A stretch of 64,000 bases of DNA from Gnetum montanum (taxonomy: Eukaryota > Streptophyta > Gnetopsida > Gnetales > Gnetaceae): assembly GCA_015680685.1 (NCBI GenBank), contig MNCI01001909.1, forward strand, positions 108,657-172,656, written 5' to 3'. The translations under genes were made by a program, and so were the position numbers. Below the pieces are notes generated by a model. The model made no database searches, was not told the DNA's origin, and saw only the letters and a program-made list of their open reading frames with translations. Positions 1 through 13,392 of the stretch are shown here, piece by piece. The first letter of the stretch is position 1, and the number at the start of each line of letters is the position of its first letter.

Positions 1-206
1 AAGCCAAAAATACCAAAAAAATCACATACCTCAGACTTGCTTAACCATACACCGTGACACTTACAAGCAAGCCTAGGAAGACAACGAACGATTAACCCCA
101 AGTGTTTCTTGTGGTGTTAAGGCATTTAGTCTACGGAGTTCGACCGGATCGCGCGTACACGCTCGTATTCGTATGGTTGAGTGTAGGGGTACCTCGCCAC
201 TCATCA
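1..206 (+). mobile_element. Downstream end of an LTR, cut by the window edge
   Basis: The segment matches the last ~200 bases of the solo LTR at 3104-4013 almost base for base and ends in the same CGCCACTCATCA terminus. The bases after it (CTTATGTT...) are not a primer-binding site, so it is a 3' LTR or a solo LTR rather than a 5' LTR. Its left part and TSD lie outside the window. It belongs to the GATATC-array subfamily together with 3104-4013 and the LTRs of element B. Confidence 0.85.
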
Positions 207-1556
207 CTTATGTTATGCTTCCTCCATCTTATCCCTTCTCTTTACCTAATTTATAAGATCCTTTTCTACTTCTCACTCCTACACCATCCACTAGAATCTT
301 CACATGGGCTTAAAAGAAAGAAATGAGAAATAGACAAATAAGAAACTTGTATAGAACAAGAAGGTCTTATTCCAAGCTATGTCAAACACAACTTCTCTTA
401 TTCCTATTACTACATCAACTCCTGCTACATTAGATGCTATTCTTGTCATGTCAATCACTAATGATGAAACCCATGGGAATCAAAGATTTGTCTCAAATCA
501 CTACTATGATGAAGTTGAAGAGAACAAACCTCTCTCTTTTCAATTTCATCTCAACTTCAAGTGAGTCATATTTGACATTGGAGAAGCTTCTCAAATCCAT
601 CGCCATGCCAAAATACATCTAGCCTCATGCTCATACTATCTTATTAGTGTTTCATTTACCACAATATAAGGCTAATAGTTTTGTGTTTAAGGGAGAAAAT
701 ATGAAGGTGCATCCAACAATGGGTATCATGTATTGACTCTCTATCTACATGACAATACTAAGCAAGGATAGCATGGCACTACCCTTGGTGCATGTGAATG
801 ATGAAGTTGGGAACAACAACATTTCATGGATCATCATCAAGCATCTCCACCTTGAAAAATAGGTCATATACTTAAACTATAACTATTTCTTCTTTCATTT
901 AGTGGATCTAGAGTAGAAATCCTTATATTAATCAAATGACCTTTTTAGATAGTAGGTTCTATTGCATTTAAGGTTACTTTCAGTATTATTAGAGACTGAT
1001 ATGGTATAACTGCTTTTCTAGGAAGGCCTTAATTAGCTTAGCACTATGTTATTTCTTCCTTCATACATAAACTCACTATTTTCCATATGTCATAGAAGAA
1101 CCTAGCCTAGGATTCTAGCCTACACTAATAGAATAAAATTTTATGGAACAAAAAGTCAATGAGTTTGAAACTAGATCCCCTAGTTGTCTCGCATACATGA
1201 GTTCATAGTTCTAGGATTTTGTGAACTAGACACAGTTGAATTAATCAAAAGCATGAAGGGTCCTACAAGATCATAGACTAGAAAGGCTATTACCAAAACA
1301 TAGCCACTAAAATAGTTGCATCTATTTTTCACTTTTTTCTCTTTATCTTTTTATTTAGCATTCACATGAATCTTCTATTCTTAGTTAGTTTTAGACATTA
1401 ATGTTGCTTTCTTTAGTTTATACTCTTCCAATGTTTACTGCTTTTCTAATTTAATTATTCTTTATGTTCTATTGTTATTATTTTTATTCATATTCATACA
1501 TTTATTTTAGTTTTTTTTTATTTGGCATTAAAAATATCAAAAAACATAAGCATCTC
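207..1556. other. Unassigned AT-rich sequence
   Basis: No recognisable gene. A short open stretch on the plus strand near 379-564 (Ser/Thr-rich start, then acidic) is followed by many stops and matches no family I know. A remnant of old retroelement coding sequence is possible but not supported. Confidence 0.5.
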
Positions 1557-2572
1557 AAAACATAAAAATCTCATAAACATAGAAAATTAGAAAACTATAA
1601 AATAATAAATACAACAAAAAGCACAAAGTCCATAAATGATAATAGTCCCTATAATATAGTCAATGTTCATAAAATGTCTACTATCAATATAATACATAGC
1701 CTTTCATATAAAAATAAAAAATACAAAAATAATATGTTGAGCAACCTATCATATCTACCATGATCCCTAGACTATCATCATCAATTTCTTGAATCTTCAT
1801 CATTGGTAGTAAAACCTTTTTCCAATACTTTTACATCCTCTCCCTCCTTTGCTCCACTACACGAACCCTAGGTGCGTTCATTCCTACAAAAATAATAAAT
1901 ATAAAAATGTCAAAATCAATACAAAAATTCATAAAACTAATAACTTAAATAAGCTAGAAAAATATTTAAATTAAAGAAAATAAATAAAGAAAAAACTAAT
2001 AAAAATATTTTTCACTTGTAGTTGTGCCTAGGGCCCATTTCACTTGTAATTGTGCCTAGGGCCCATTTTTCTTAGAAAACATAAAAATCTCATAAACATA
2101 GAAAATTAGAAAACTATAAAATAATAAACACAACAAAAAGCACAAAGTCCATAAATGATAATAGTCCCTATAATATAGTCAATGTTCATAAAATGTCTGC
2201 TATCAATAAAATACATAGCCTTCCATATAAAAATACAAAATACAAAAATACTATGTTGAGCAACCTCTCATATCTACCATGATCCCTAGACTATCATCAT
2301 CAATTTCTTGAATCTTCATCATTGGTAGTAAAACCTTTTTCCAATACTTCTACATCCTCTCCCTCCTTTGCTCCCCTACAAGAACCTTAGGTGCGTTCAT
2401 TCCTACAAAATAATAAATATAAAAATGTCAAAATCAATTCAAAAATTCATAAAACTAATAACTTAAATAAGCTAGAAAAATAATTAAATTAAAGAAAATA
2501 AATAAAAGAAAAAAACTAATAAAAATATTTTTCACTTATAGTTGTGCCTAGGGCCCATTTCATCCCTATTAC
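1557..2572. repeat. Tandem duplication of about 0.5 kb
   Basis: The block starting at 1557 is repeated from 2076 (offset 519) with only scattered substitutions and a few single-base indels by eye. Both copies run from AAAACATAAAAATC to a GTGCCTAGGGCCCATTTC end. Inside the first copy that end is itself duplicated at 2012-2040 and 2041-2069 (about 29 bp), which accounts for the longer first unit. No coding potential was recognised. Confidence 0.9.
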
Positions 2573-3103
2573 CTCCCACCATAGCTACCTCTCTAGATGC
2601 CTTAAACCAATACACATTAATAATCTTATGTGTGATCTCCTCTAGGAAAAGAAATATGAAGTCCAAATCTACTAAGTTTACATCTAGTATGCTTGGTAGG
2701 GTAGGATCCTCTACACTAGGCTCTCTCTTCATTCTACAATTATCCCCTCTTACCATGGGACCTAAGTCTTGTATCTTCTTTTCATTCTTCTTCATGATCA
2801 AGCACCCCTTAAATGCCTTCAAGACATTGCTAACTCTCATCTTCTTTATTAGCAAATGCCTCACCATCTTGGTTATCCTTTTCTTCTTAAGTTATTTTGT
2901 GAGAAGCAAGTTTTGCTTCCTATATAACAACTTGATTCTCATGTACTATTTTCCATAATACTTGCATGCTTAACAACTATCTAGAAACTTTCTATTTTGA
3001 GTCTCCATGGTCAACAACTTATGTTGTTAAATAGTACAGGTAGCCAACATGAAGTCTAGGAAATCTCTTAATCACAAATAGGTGGAAGATGTAGGATTGT
3101 GAT
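2573..3103. other. Unassigned sequence left of solo LTR
   Basis: A minus-strand open stretch of about 110 codons (2532-2867) overlaps the end of the tandem duplication. It is Lys/Glu/Met-rich with no motif I recognise. The sequence ends in GTGAT, the target-site copy for the solo LTR that follows. Confidence 0.4.
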
Positions 3104-4013
3104 TGATGAGACGCGACATGCACTGGGCCGTGATATCGCGTCTTCTCCTGCGATATCGCGTACACGATATCGCATCCCGCCACCATATCTATAAATAAGA
3201 GGCGGCACTCCCTTCATTTCCCAATCCTGGCTAGTGTAGCGAAGCTCTGGCAGATTGATCACTCCAGAGTTAGAATTTTTCCCCATGTGCCCGCAATAGG
3301 AGTCCTAGAGTGAATGGCTCTTTATTCGAGCAGCTTGTAACCTGAACCCAAGTTGTGTACGGCAATAAAGACGAACTTGATTGGATAAACCTTGCAGCAC
3401 GTGGTTTCATTTATTGCTTTCATTTACTGCTTTCCTAGTGCGTTCAAGTACGACTTGATTACGAGCGTCTACGGACGTGTACGGCTAGTCAAGGAATCGG
3501 CTGCTTGACGCAATGCATGACTATGACTCAATTACGAGCATTGGCTACTTGGTAACCCAGTAGCATATTCCATGATTCTACGCTTGGTAATCCCAGTAGT
3601 AGTCCGATGTGTACGGCTAGTTGAGGAATCGGCTGCTCATTGCTAGGCTAGAACGTGTGATAAGTACNGCGTTTGGTAAGCCGCAGTTGCATAGTTCAAG
3701 GTGTGTCCGGTAAGTGGGAACGGATGCTGACGCTAGTTAACTTAGACTTAGGACATTAGTTAGAGTTAGTTAGTTTCTCAACCCTTTCCCCTGATAGCAT
3801 AGAAGATAAGCCGAAAATACCAAAAAAATCACATACCTCAGACTTGCTTAACCATACACCGTGACACTTACAAGCAAGCCTGGGAAGAAAATGAACGATT
3901 AACCCCAAGTGTTTCTTGTGGCGTTAAGGCATTTAGTCTGCAGAGTTCGACCGGATCGCACGTGTACGCTCGTATTCGTATGGTTGAGTGTAGGGGTACC
4001 TCGCCACTCATCA
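3104..4013 (+). mobile_element. Solo LTR with perfect 5-bp TSD
   Basis: The LTR starts TGATGAGACGCG and ends CGCCACTCATCA, with 7-bp terminal inverted repeats. It is flanked by GTGAT at 3099-3103 and GTGAT at 4014-4018, so it is a complete solo LTR left by LTR-LTR recombination. In order it holds a palindrome array, a TATA box at 3189-3197, an AATAAA signal in GGCAATAAAGACG, and an internal duplication around GTACGGCTAGT..GGAATCGGCTGC. There is one N at 3668. The sequence is closely related to the LTRs of element B in the opposite orientation. Confidence 0.95.
3126..3197 (+). promoter_or_regulatory. U3 palindrome array and TATA box of the solo LTR
   Basis: Three copies of a GCGATATCGC-like palindrome (TGATATCGCG, GCGATATCGCG, ACGATATCGC) lie between 3130 and 3174. 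A CTATAAATA box follows at 3189-3197. The position directly upstream of TATA is where a retrotransposon enhancer would sit; that these bind a regulator is inference. Confidence 0.6.
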
Positions 4014-4600
4014 GTGATGTACCATATTTCTTCTATGTAAATTATCCTTTAATTTTTTCACCTTTTATTCCATCCTTGTGATTTTGGAAGTCCTCTTCTC
4101 ATTCTTATTCTTAGCCTTTAGCAACTTTGTTGTCAAATCCATAATGGTGCTAGATTGCTTCATTATAAGAAAAGTTATATTTATTTCATATTAAGCCAAG
4201 GTATCCATCCTCTCCTTGATTTTAGATTGATCACATGAAAGAGGTTATAAAATAGGACCACAACTAATACCTTTCCTGATCAACCAAAATCTAAGCACCT
4301 ATTGAAATATCTATCTATTAATCTTCTAGCAATCAAAACTTATTATTTTAACTACCATCACAATGGATAAATAAAATTCCCAGTACCAATTATAGCCTTA
4401 ATTTTTTTCATGAAGCTCTCCACCATCCCTCAAACCAATTATTCTTTGTCTATATGCTTCCAACGTATTTCCATCAAATCTATATAGATGTAATCATTAA
4501 AAAATTAGCTCATAAATAAGTCTACCAATTAAAAAAATAAAATAAACAAACAAAATGTAAAACTAGTAAAATAACAAAACAAAAGTAAAAATAAATAGCA
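4014..4600. other. Unassigned sequence right of solo LTR
   Basis: AT-rich sequence continuing the host DNA of the solo LTR. I see no open frame of note and no repeat family. Confidence 0.4.
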
Positions 4601-7330
4601 ACTAAAACTAACACCATCAACTTACCAAGAGATGACTATCCCTTTTCTTTTAGCTTCTCTAGTAACCACTTCTATCCAACCTTGTTTAACATCTTCTCTT
4701 ATCCTATTGGTGGGAACTTAGTGATCTTGGAAGAATATGGTATGTAGTTAATGTTTATAATATCCATCCCATGACTTGCATGATAATTAGGTAGTCTCTA
4801 GTAAGGCATGGAATTTCACAACATCCATCATAAAAATCATCCTGTCATAAATATGTGGGATCTTAGGAGCTTATTTGATCCTTCCTCCAAATTGAAATCT
4901 AGTTGCTTTCTAAAGAACTCATTCATCAATGCATCATCCTCTATTCTCTTTCCTACTTTTATTGCTACTTCTTTCTCCCTTTCTTTGGCTTCCTCTTAGG
5001 TTCTTTGTTGTATTTCTTCTTATGCTTTCTTCTTTTCCTCTTTCCTGGCTCTTCTTTCTTTCTTCTCTTTCTTATTCTTCTCATTTTATGCTTTAACCAA
5101 AGTGTCCTAATCAACTTTCTTCTTGGCCTTTACTATAGTTGTTAATCATCAATGAAAATAATAAAGCTTAAATTAAAAATATTAAAATATAAAAACATAA
5201 AAATATACAATAAAACACTAAAGGTATAAAAATAATAACATTGAAAAAAAATGCAAATATTAGTAACTTACCTAACCTCTATGTGACTTGAGCAGACTCT
5301 ACATGCACCCTCTCCTCCTTTGAGTTGTAAGCGTTCATGGCCTCAAAAACATTTTTCCTTACCTTCTTCACTATCTAACCCTTTCCTTATATACCTAAAG
5401 CACAATCCCTAATCACCTCCATGTCCTACACAACATAACAATAAGCTAAATACTTTTTTGCTAATGTCATGATGTCAAGCACTACAAATGCAACTACATT
5501 CTTAGGTAATAAGGATGTTTCCTTTAGTAGCCCTTCCAAGGTATTTAGTACAATCATCATGATGCATGTGAAAATGCTAATGTAATAGGTGAGGAAAATC
5601 CTTCTTGCTTAAAACTTCCCTTTCTAGTAATTGTTATAAGTTAAAAACTTCATGAAGCACTTAAATATACCATAGTAAAATCTAAAGTTCATAGATTTTC
5701 TTGAGCTCTTATCATCAACCATGTTTACATTAGTCATATCTGTAGATGTCTTCTCATCCAAGTAGCTTTCCCAATCATAGTAAGTACCTCACACCATTGT
5801 ATTGTAGATCATCATGATTTTCTAAGAATAGGCTACTCTCTTTTGCCTAATCTTGCCATAGAATATTCTCTTAGTAAAGAAGTAAAATGCTTTTACTATA
5901 TCATGGTTTTCATACTTAGAAATGTTGTTAACCTTATCATCATATTATGTCCCCTTAGTAATATGCTCCAAATCAAGGAAAAAACTTATTATTACCTTCA
6001 ATTGGAATGCATCCACTAGGAAAGTCGAACCAATGTACCAAGTCCTTATTTCAAGGTAAGATCAATTCTTTTTATTTGACATGAAATGTGAATAACCATT
6101 TTTAACTTGAGTAACATTTCATCATGAAAATCACATCTATGGATGAAATGTTAAAAGATTTCAATGTGAAGAGAGGCATCAACCCTACCCACTTACTAAT
6201 AGCAAGATATCTCATCCCCGATTCACTCACTAGCAACTTATGACTAGTAGTGGTGTTATAGATATTTTTCTATAAATACCTCTCTTTCACATTCCCTAAC
6301 TAGATGTATGTGATATCCAAGGTCTTAATCTCATCTACAAAATCAAAAAAGAAGACAATAAAAACACAAGATATACATATGCTTAAGTGAAACCAAAATA
6401 GAAGCATGAATAAAGGCTAAGTACTAACAAAGACATTAAAACATAAACTTAGCAAACTAATGGCATGGCTCCCACAGTATCTTTAGACCTCAAATAGATA
6501 TGAGATCTCTTGTGTTACTCCTCCTTCAAGCCCAAATTTAGTCTCTTATGAAAGACATGGATTAAACTTACCTACTGAAAAGTATGATATCACCTATGAT
6601 TCCTAGCCTAAGCTATCTCATTAAGGACCATAAAAACACTATAAGACACTTGTTAATCCTAAAAGTCACCTTGCAAAGCATCCAATCTAGCATCTCTATA
6701 TGGATATTGTTCTGATCTAGATCCTTAGAACTATAATCACATGAAACAAAAGGTCACATTAATAAAAGTACAAATCCTAATTAGAAACCTAGACTTAGAA
6801 AAAATAACATGAAAATAAAGAATTCACATCAACATATCTAGATACCATAATATAAGTGCTTATAGGACTAAACAAACTTTAAACTTGTCTAAGATCTTGC
6901 AATAATGTGATGTTAGCATTGAATTTCTTGTAGGAATGATCATTCCACAAGTAGTTCAATTCCTTCCTCTAGATCTCCCTAGTCCTTATATTATCATCAA
7001 TAATAGTGTCCACATCCATGGCTTCTTAGATGATGTAGCCAAATAATCTCATACAAACACCTAAAAAAATTTTCTCCAAGGCATGAGAAACAATGGGTAA
7101 GGGAATCATGGTCCACATAAGCATCTGGATGCTCTCAGCACAAAACTTTAGAAACCACCTAGCCCTAGGAAAATCCCATATTTTAGTAGGATAAAGTAAT
7201 TAGTCATCAATAATGAAAATAGTCCTCACTCCTCCTAGTTTATTAAAGATGCTAGGATGTGCCTCAGAAACCAATAAGAATGTCGAATTGATCATCAACA
7301 ACCTAAGTATCACATCAATCCTACACAACA
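4601..7330 (-). pseudogene. Decayed, split coding-like region, family unknown
   Basis: On the minus strand, protein-like segments alternate with very AT-rich gaps. Examples read EFFRKQLDFNLEEGSNK near 4860-4930, KYENHDIVKAFYFFTKRIF near 5870-5920 and MDVDTIIDDNIRTREI near 6975-7020. A Glu/Lys/Arg-rich, coiled-coil-like stretch lies at 4980-5130. Splice-like signals sit at some edges: ACTTAC (GTAAGT on the minus strand) at about 4620 and 5266, and a TTTTGTAG acceptor-like end at about 6335. Stops and frame changes are frequent. I do not recognise the family; it could be a dead host gene or a dead transposon ORF. Confidence 0.35.
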
Positions 7331-9392
7331 AGTTAATAAAATGAGAGTTAGTATCTATAGGTTAAGGAAAAATATGAACATTTAAGCATTAATATAATAA
7401 TTAAACATAAAAATATAAATGATGAGGTAAGGACTCTAATTGAGACTAGGATATGCAAACCTTGATTTCCCTACATTTCTTTCCTTATTTCTATCTAGAG
7501 AAACATGCTAGGCATTACCTAAGTAAAAGTTAGTTTAGGCCTAAAAATAACTAAATTTCAATGACCAATGTGAGCCTAGCACCATATCTAGTTTAGAGTT
7601 AGTCATTTTTATGTCATCTTACTTTCAACACTTTGGCATCTTTTGCATTTTCTTTGAACACTTAGTCAATTTTAGCTCACTCCAAACACACATCCATTTG
7701 TACCTTATTTTGACATTGGGTTATATTTCAACCTATTAATTTAATTCATAGTTACTTTCTTTCTTTGTTCTAGCCCTTAGATATTTTTCTTTGACCTTCT
7801 TACCCAAAATTATGTCTTGCACTCATACTTTTTCTTTTTTTAGTCCCACATTGGTGATGTTAATGTAGGTGTAAACATCACATGCGAATGTTGATGTGAC
7901 ATTGACGTCATTGTTTCATGCCCTTTCACCTAGTAAACTTTTTAAAAAACAAGCATTACAATGTGCCTACAAGTAATATGAATTTTTTTGAAGTATATAT
8001 TATATTAAAAATAATCCATGTGACTATATCCTTTTGTTTTTAGGTGGCTATTTGATATGGGTGAAAAGGACTCCCAGAGCTTAGGCAAAGTACACTTGTT
8101 AATCATATAAATAAAATGGATAATGGTTTATCCAAATATGATTATATATAAGCAATAGACAAATATTAGACCTAATATGGCAATAATATCCAACCTAGGT
8201 AAGGCATTTATTATTTTTAAGAGGTGATTATATGTATGTGCTATTTCAATGATGTTATCATGGATGGATATGTTATCATTTTAGCCTTCTTATATTCTTT
8301 AGATCACTATTACTAATGCAAGAAGTTCCTTTTTACTTGTCTCTTCCTAAAATGAAATTCTAATGCTGATTAGATGGGCTAAGTATTAGAAGCTGCAGTG
8401 GGGTGGGTGATACCAAGCTTGTTGTTATCTTTTCATCTTATTGTTGATATCAATTTCCTTATAGAGGATTCCTTAATTGATTTTATTACCTTTAGGGCAT
8501 GTGAACCACCATGTGCCCTTTTTATATTAAAAATTATTATTAAAATAAAATTAATTTAGTAACACCTTAAGTGAATTAAGGACATGGATGCACTATCCAT
8601 ACACCAACATGTTGTAGGGCATGTGTGCCCCCTTCAACCTCATGCCTCCTTTAAAATTAAAAAAAATGAACATTAGTTAACCTCCCTCCTCACCAATGGC
8701 CATAACACTACATCCATGTAGTAAACACAAAGTCTTCTATTCCATCCATTCTCCTAAGGATCACACACAGGCTATCTTCATCACCCTCCTCCTCAAATCT
8801 TAACATGCTAAAAAAATCCATTTTTCTATCATATCTTGCATCTTAAAACAATGCTCCACTACATGTTCTCATGCCAAGGAAAGGAGTGTGGTTGATTCTT
8901 AGCCACTGCAGCTAAGTTCCATAGGCCCCATTGTGGCTCTTCCAAGCCCCAACCTATCTTACCCATCACCAAATGCACTCATGTTGCTTTTGTGAAATGT
9001 TCACTTATAAACTTAGCCTTCCTTTCCCACATAGCTTGGCATAGGTTGATGATGCCACTAGGATCTTTGCTAGTGCCACTATCTACACTACAACTAGCAT
9101 TGTCAATAGTGCCACCACTAGTGTTATTAATAGCATATTATGATGTAGTTGTTGTGCCTATCATCAACACAACCTAACACCACAAGCACTATTGATAGTG
9201 TGGCTAGCATGCTTGTTAAGCACCCAAGACACATATTTTCTTCCCTTCCAAATCCTAAAAAATGATAAAAAATAAAAATAAAATGCAAAAGGGCCACTCA
9301 CCTTAGTTTTGTTAGTAGGTGGATGGGCTCTTGCTTGGCATCTCTTGCTCTCTATCCATGTGTCTCCTAGTAGGATTCACCTAACTCCTTAG
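7331..9392. other. Unassigned AT-rich sequence
   Basis: No gene recognised. A plus-strand open stretch near 8992-9177 is low-complexity, built from repeated GCCACTA-like words. The right end carries CTTAG, the target copy for element A. A CTCACCTTAG near 9298 resembles a minus-strand splice donor, but nothing else supports a gene. Confidence 0.45.
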
Positions 9393-10404
9393 TGATGAGT
9401 AGCAAGGTACTCCCTATTCCCAACCATACGAATCACAAGTGTTCACTCATGATCTAGTTGAATTCCATAGATGGGACTAGTTGTGGTATCTAGATCATTA
9501 TTCCTTGATCGTAATTTGCTATCTTCCCACTTGGACTAGTGGTAGCTTTGTCACATATGATTTAGTCCAAATTCAGGCGTATGATTCTTGATGTTGTTTC
9601 AGCCTTAGGCTACTTCTAATGACAATAAAGAAATAAATTATTTAACTAATTAGCAATAGAAAGTAAATTCTAAACTAGCCTACAGGCAATGAGTGTCTCT
9701 GCCCAACTTGTCATACACATCCTAAACCCACATATCCACTACTAGGATTACCAAGTGCTATGCTACTAGGTGAACCAAGCAGAATGCTACTAGGATTAGC
9801 AAGCAAATATGTGTTTATGCTCAAAAATGGTTGTGCTCATCTCACCAATTCATTAACATGCATGGAAACATAAATATAATTAAGTACATGGAATATAAAT
9901 TACATTAAAAGCAAATTTAATCAAAGTCAAAGTGCTATAATGAATAATAATCAATTTCAATCTTATTGTCGTTCATGGAATGTGTCCAAGTACATTGCCA
10001 CTCAAATAATATGTCATAAAATTGACTCAAATCCACATTGCAAGCACTCATTGATTATTCTCTAAGATTATGGAATAAAACTGTAAGAGTTCAGCTACTC
10101 TATTGACAAAAGAATGCCATAAACATGGTTGTGAGCATGTATTTATAGATTTTATTGCTAGCCTACATTAATAGGCCTCATCAATGCATCCTTGCATGCA
10201 TCGACAGGGCCTTGTAAATGCAACATTTACATCGATGGGCTGGTCAACAAGGCCCAATCAATGGGGCCTACTTAATAGAGCCAAGATCTGGGGGCTAAGA
10301 TATCAAAGCCAAGATATTAGGGCTAAGATATCAGAGCCAAGATATCAGGGCTGACCAAAAAGTTTACTTTTTGTAAGATATCCTAGCCAACTGATGATTT
10401 ATCA
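9393..10404 (-). mobile_element. 3' LTR of element A
   Basis: A 1,012-bp LTR. On the plus strand it starts TGATGAGTAGCAAGG; its other end has decayed from CTCATCA to TTTATCA. The TATA box reads TATTTATAG near 10140 on the plus strand. Five AAGATATC-like repeats occupy 10282-10348, against seven in the partner LTR. Confidence 0.9.
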
Positions 10405-11927
10405 TACCCACATGATTGAATAAAAACTCATCCTTAAGTTAACAAGATAGGACCAAGCTTTCTTTACAAAAAATTGGGAACGATGGGATTACTGATTAAC
10501 GCTAACTACTAATTGACTCTAAGTGCCGCATTACAAAATTTTATTCAAGTGGATGCACACAACATGACAAAGTGACAAAAAGACTAGACAGACTTTGAAG
10601 ATTACAAAATTTGTAGAGGTCTTCAAGAATCTGCTAAAGATGATTCTTCTTGTTGCCACTAGCAATGGCAGACTTCCAACCTAGATTGTTATGTCAATGC
10701 TTCTTTGGTTATGTGGAACATTCTTGAAGGATGGACCAAAATTTCTTCTCATTGTCCCATGGATTTAGCAAACCTACAATGCTTGAACATATATCTTGTA
10801 TGTGCTATGATTTTTTCATGGGCATATCCTCCATTGTCCCCCTTTTAGCTTCATTTTCATGCTTAGAAAAATACCTTTTTCCTTAGGCATTTATTTAGCA
10901 TCACCTATAGTCACCAAAGGATCAACATTAGTTTTGGTAAATTTTACATAATAATTAACCCTTTTTGAACCCCTTGAATTTTCATTTAAGCACAAGGTGC
11001 TCATAGCATACTATTCCCAAGGCTATGAGGTAACTAAAATCTTCAAGCTATTCACATTATATTAATCAATTACAATTAGTTACCATGATGTTCGAAAATA
11101 GGATGTTAGAAAAAATTCAAAATTTCAAAGTGGACATCCCTAGCCCCCATGACTAATAAGAGTAACTCGAAAAGCACACAAGTTTTTGAATAATTAAAAC
11201 CAAAGGTCTAATTCAGAAGATGACCAAGAAATATTAAACTTGAAGGATATTTTAATAGGAAAGTAGAAAAAAGTTTTTAAAAAGTAATGGAAAGTGATGA
11301 GAAGTAGTCCCAAAATTATGCATAAATTTAGAAAAACTATCATTGATGTTCTAGAATATGTGAAGGTTAGTTCAAAGCCATGATCAACAAAAGATATGCA
11401 AGTGGGTCTACCCCAAAGAAAGCTCCTGCCATAATGCCCTTACATAACCACTTTTATAGATGTCTGTGGGCACCTGAGAAGTTAAATGTATACCATGTCT
11501 TTGTTCCAAATAACACACAACTACCATGGTTGGGATGTTGCACTATGCAATAACTACATGCAATAGTGAGGTGAATAATGGAATGAGAAGGGATTATAGA
11601 GATCGAGATGTAAGGTACTTGACCATGTCCACAATAAGTTCTTATGAAAAATGTGATTAAAATGATTAGCATAGCTATCTATCTAAGTTTATACCAAGTC
11701 CATACCATGAACAATAACCTCACATTGATGTGTTTCTTCCTGCTGACCACCATGAGTCCACAACCACCTCAAAGAATAATCATCACTCCAAAAAGAAAAG
11801 AAAAAAGAAGAAGGAAGGAAGGGCCTTAGTTAGAGGGACACCTTTAAGCATGGGTAACATGTCTTTCCAGCCCCACAACAATTTCTTGTAGTCCATTATT
11901 GTGTTTAAGAGGTGTGCTTTGAATTTC

Positions 11928-11958
<31 letters not shown>

Positions 11959-12640
11959 TCTCTTTTTTTTTGTTTTTGTTTTTTTATGGGAATTTCACCA
12001 TGCAAATACTTTTAGCTTCCTATTATTGGTCGATAGAGGAGTGATGATACATTCCAAGAGGAGTCATAAATCACATGAAGGAAGTCAAGAAGAAAACCCA
12101 ACAAGTCCCCTTGAGGTCACACCCTTACCATTCCTACCTGGTCATTCCCCAATTCTTCAAGGTACAATCATTGATTAATTTTAGTTTCATGAAAGAAGAA
12201 CCAAATTTTTTCCATGAAAAATACCTTTTATTTGGGAAACTAGAAAGATTGATGAGGTGGTCTCACTACTTTACGCAATTACTTACCCAATCATCTTGAT
12301 AACATAGCACAAAAACCTAACACAGAACACTCACTTTTGCATAATGACTTGGCAATATTATTAATGAAAGCATAAAAGACATTCATAAACATAAATAAAA
12401 TGACTTAGGAAAAGAGAAGATTATAAAGAAAAGAAAAGAAAAATATTAAGAAATGGAAAACATATGAAGAATCAAAAAATTTTGGAAAAAATAGAAAAAC
12501 AGTAAAAATTGTAAAACAAAAAAGGTAAAAAAATACTTATTAGTCCCTAAACTAGGATGGAGGATCTCCCCCATGAGTAATCTTATGGTCACAAATTCAG
12601 GAGATGGACTACACAATCCCCTAGTTATACACCACCAATT
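10405..12640 (-). other. 3' noncoding region of element A
   Basis: No coding sequence. It holds the degenerate polypurine tract beside the LTR (10405-10422), a PPT-like GTCATGGGGG copy at 11141-11160 and another at 12564-12580 (all minus strand), an ATT microsatellite at about 11929-11957 and the block AGGGCCTTAGTTAGAGGG at about 11817. The last block recurs in elements B (44569) and C (49766), and in a related form in D (about 32655), tying all four together. Confidence 0.7.
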
Positions 12641-13150
12641 TCCCATTTATCACTGTTTCTGATTTAATTAATCATGTGGTAGCACATCTAAGATTGGTGA
12701 TAGTCTCATTTGGATCATTCAGAGATGTATCTTCATCTAGACTCAAAGGTATTTTTGTTTTAGGGGATCCAAATGTATTTTCTTCTTCTTCTTAATTTTC
12801 TATTTTAATTCTTGGGTCTCCATGTTTAATATCCTCTTTTGGTATACAATCAAAGTGTAAAATATTTGTGTCTAAGTCCTTTGTTTGGTCTATTTTCTTA
12901 AGTCTAGAACTAATAAGCCAATCAATTACCTCCATGCATCTTTAAAATAATTTTATATTCTCATTTTCAAGCTAGTGGATGTCTTCTAGTTTAGTGGCTA
13001 CTACGTAGACTAGTTTTTGTTCACACACTTATTCCTTGGCTTTGTTGTGGGCTATGTTAATATTTTAAATTTCTGGCCCACAACTACACCCTTTACTATA
13101 AGTGATGCATGGGTTTTTCTATCTCTTCACAATGATAGGTTTATCATTTC
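12641..13150 (-). pseudogene. Extra ORF remnant downstream of gag, element A
   Basis: The minus strand carries a broken version of the same segment seen at 50550-51060 in element C. Recognisable blocks are the acidic 'SLDEDTSLNDPNETI' and the following 'TNLRCATT'. The sequence aligns with C from a shared GTGATGCATGG..CTATCTC..CACAATGATAGG junction. It is not part of pol and I do not recognise it. Its conservation between two elements suggests it was once translated, perhaps as an extension of gag. Confidence 0.45.
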
Positions 13151-13392
13151 TATTAGATGTTAGAGTAATGATGGATGGTGGCCCTTGCATAGGATCAAAG
13201 GATGTTGGTTGTGAAAGGGAAGGCGTTGCACTATATCAACATTATGATAGTTTGGATGATGTGGTAGGTCCATGAGTCTTGCCCTTTCATCTAGGGCTTG
13301 TCCTAAAGAAAGCACATTTCTTAGCTTGTAGTGGAAACCTACTGGTATCGACATGTCTATGCATATTAACAACATAAGTGGCATTCGTTTGT

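Noticed and set aside
3068-3286. Minus-strand open frame across the solo LTR start
   Set aside because: It spans the LTR edge and the palindrome array, so it cannot be an old gene.
8992-9177. Short hydrophobic open frame
   Set aside because: Low-complexity DNA with repeated GCCACTA words; no family match or gene context.
11912-12178. Phe/Leu-rich open frame resembling a membrane protein
   Set aside because: It reads a T-rich and ATT-microsatellite tract in the noncoding part of element A; the same tract in B and C gives unrelated frames.
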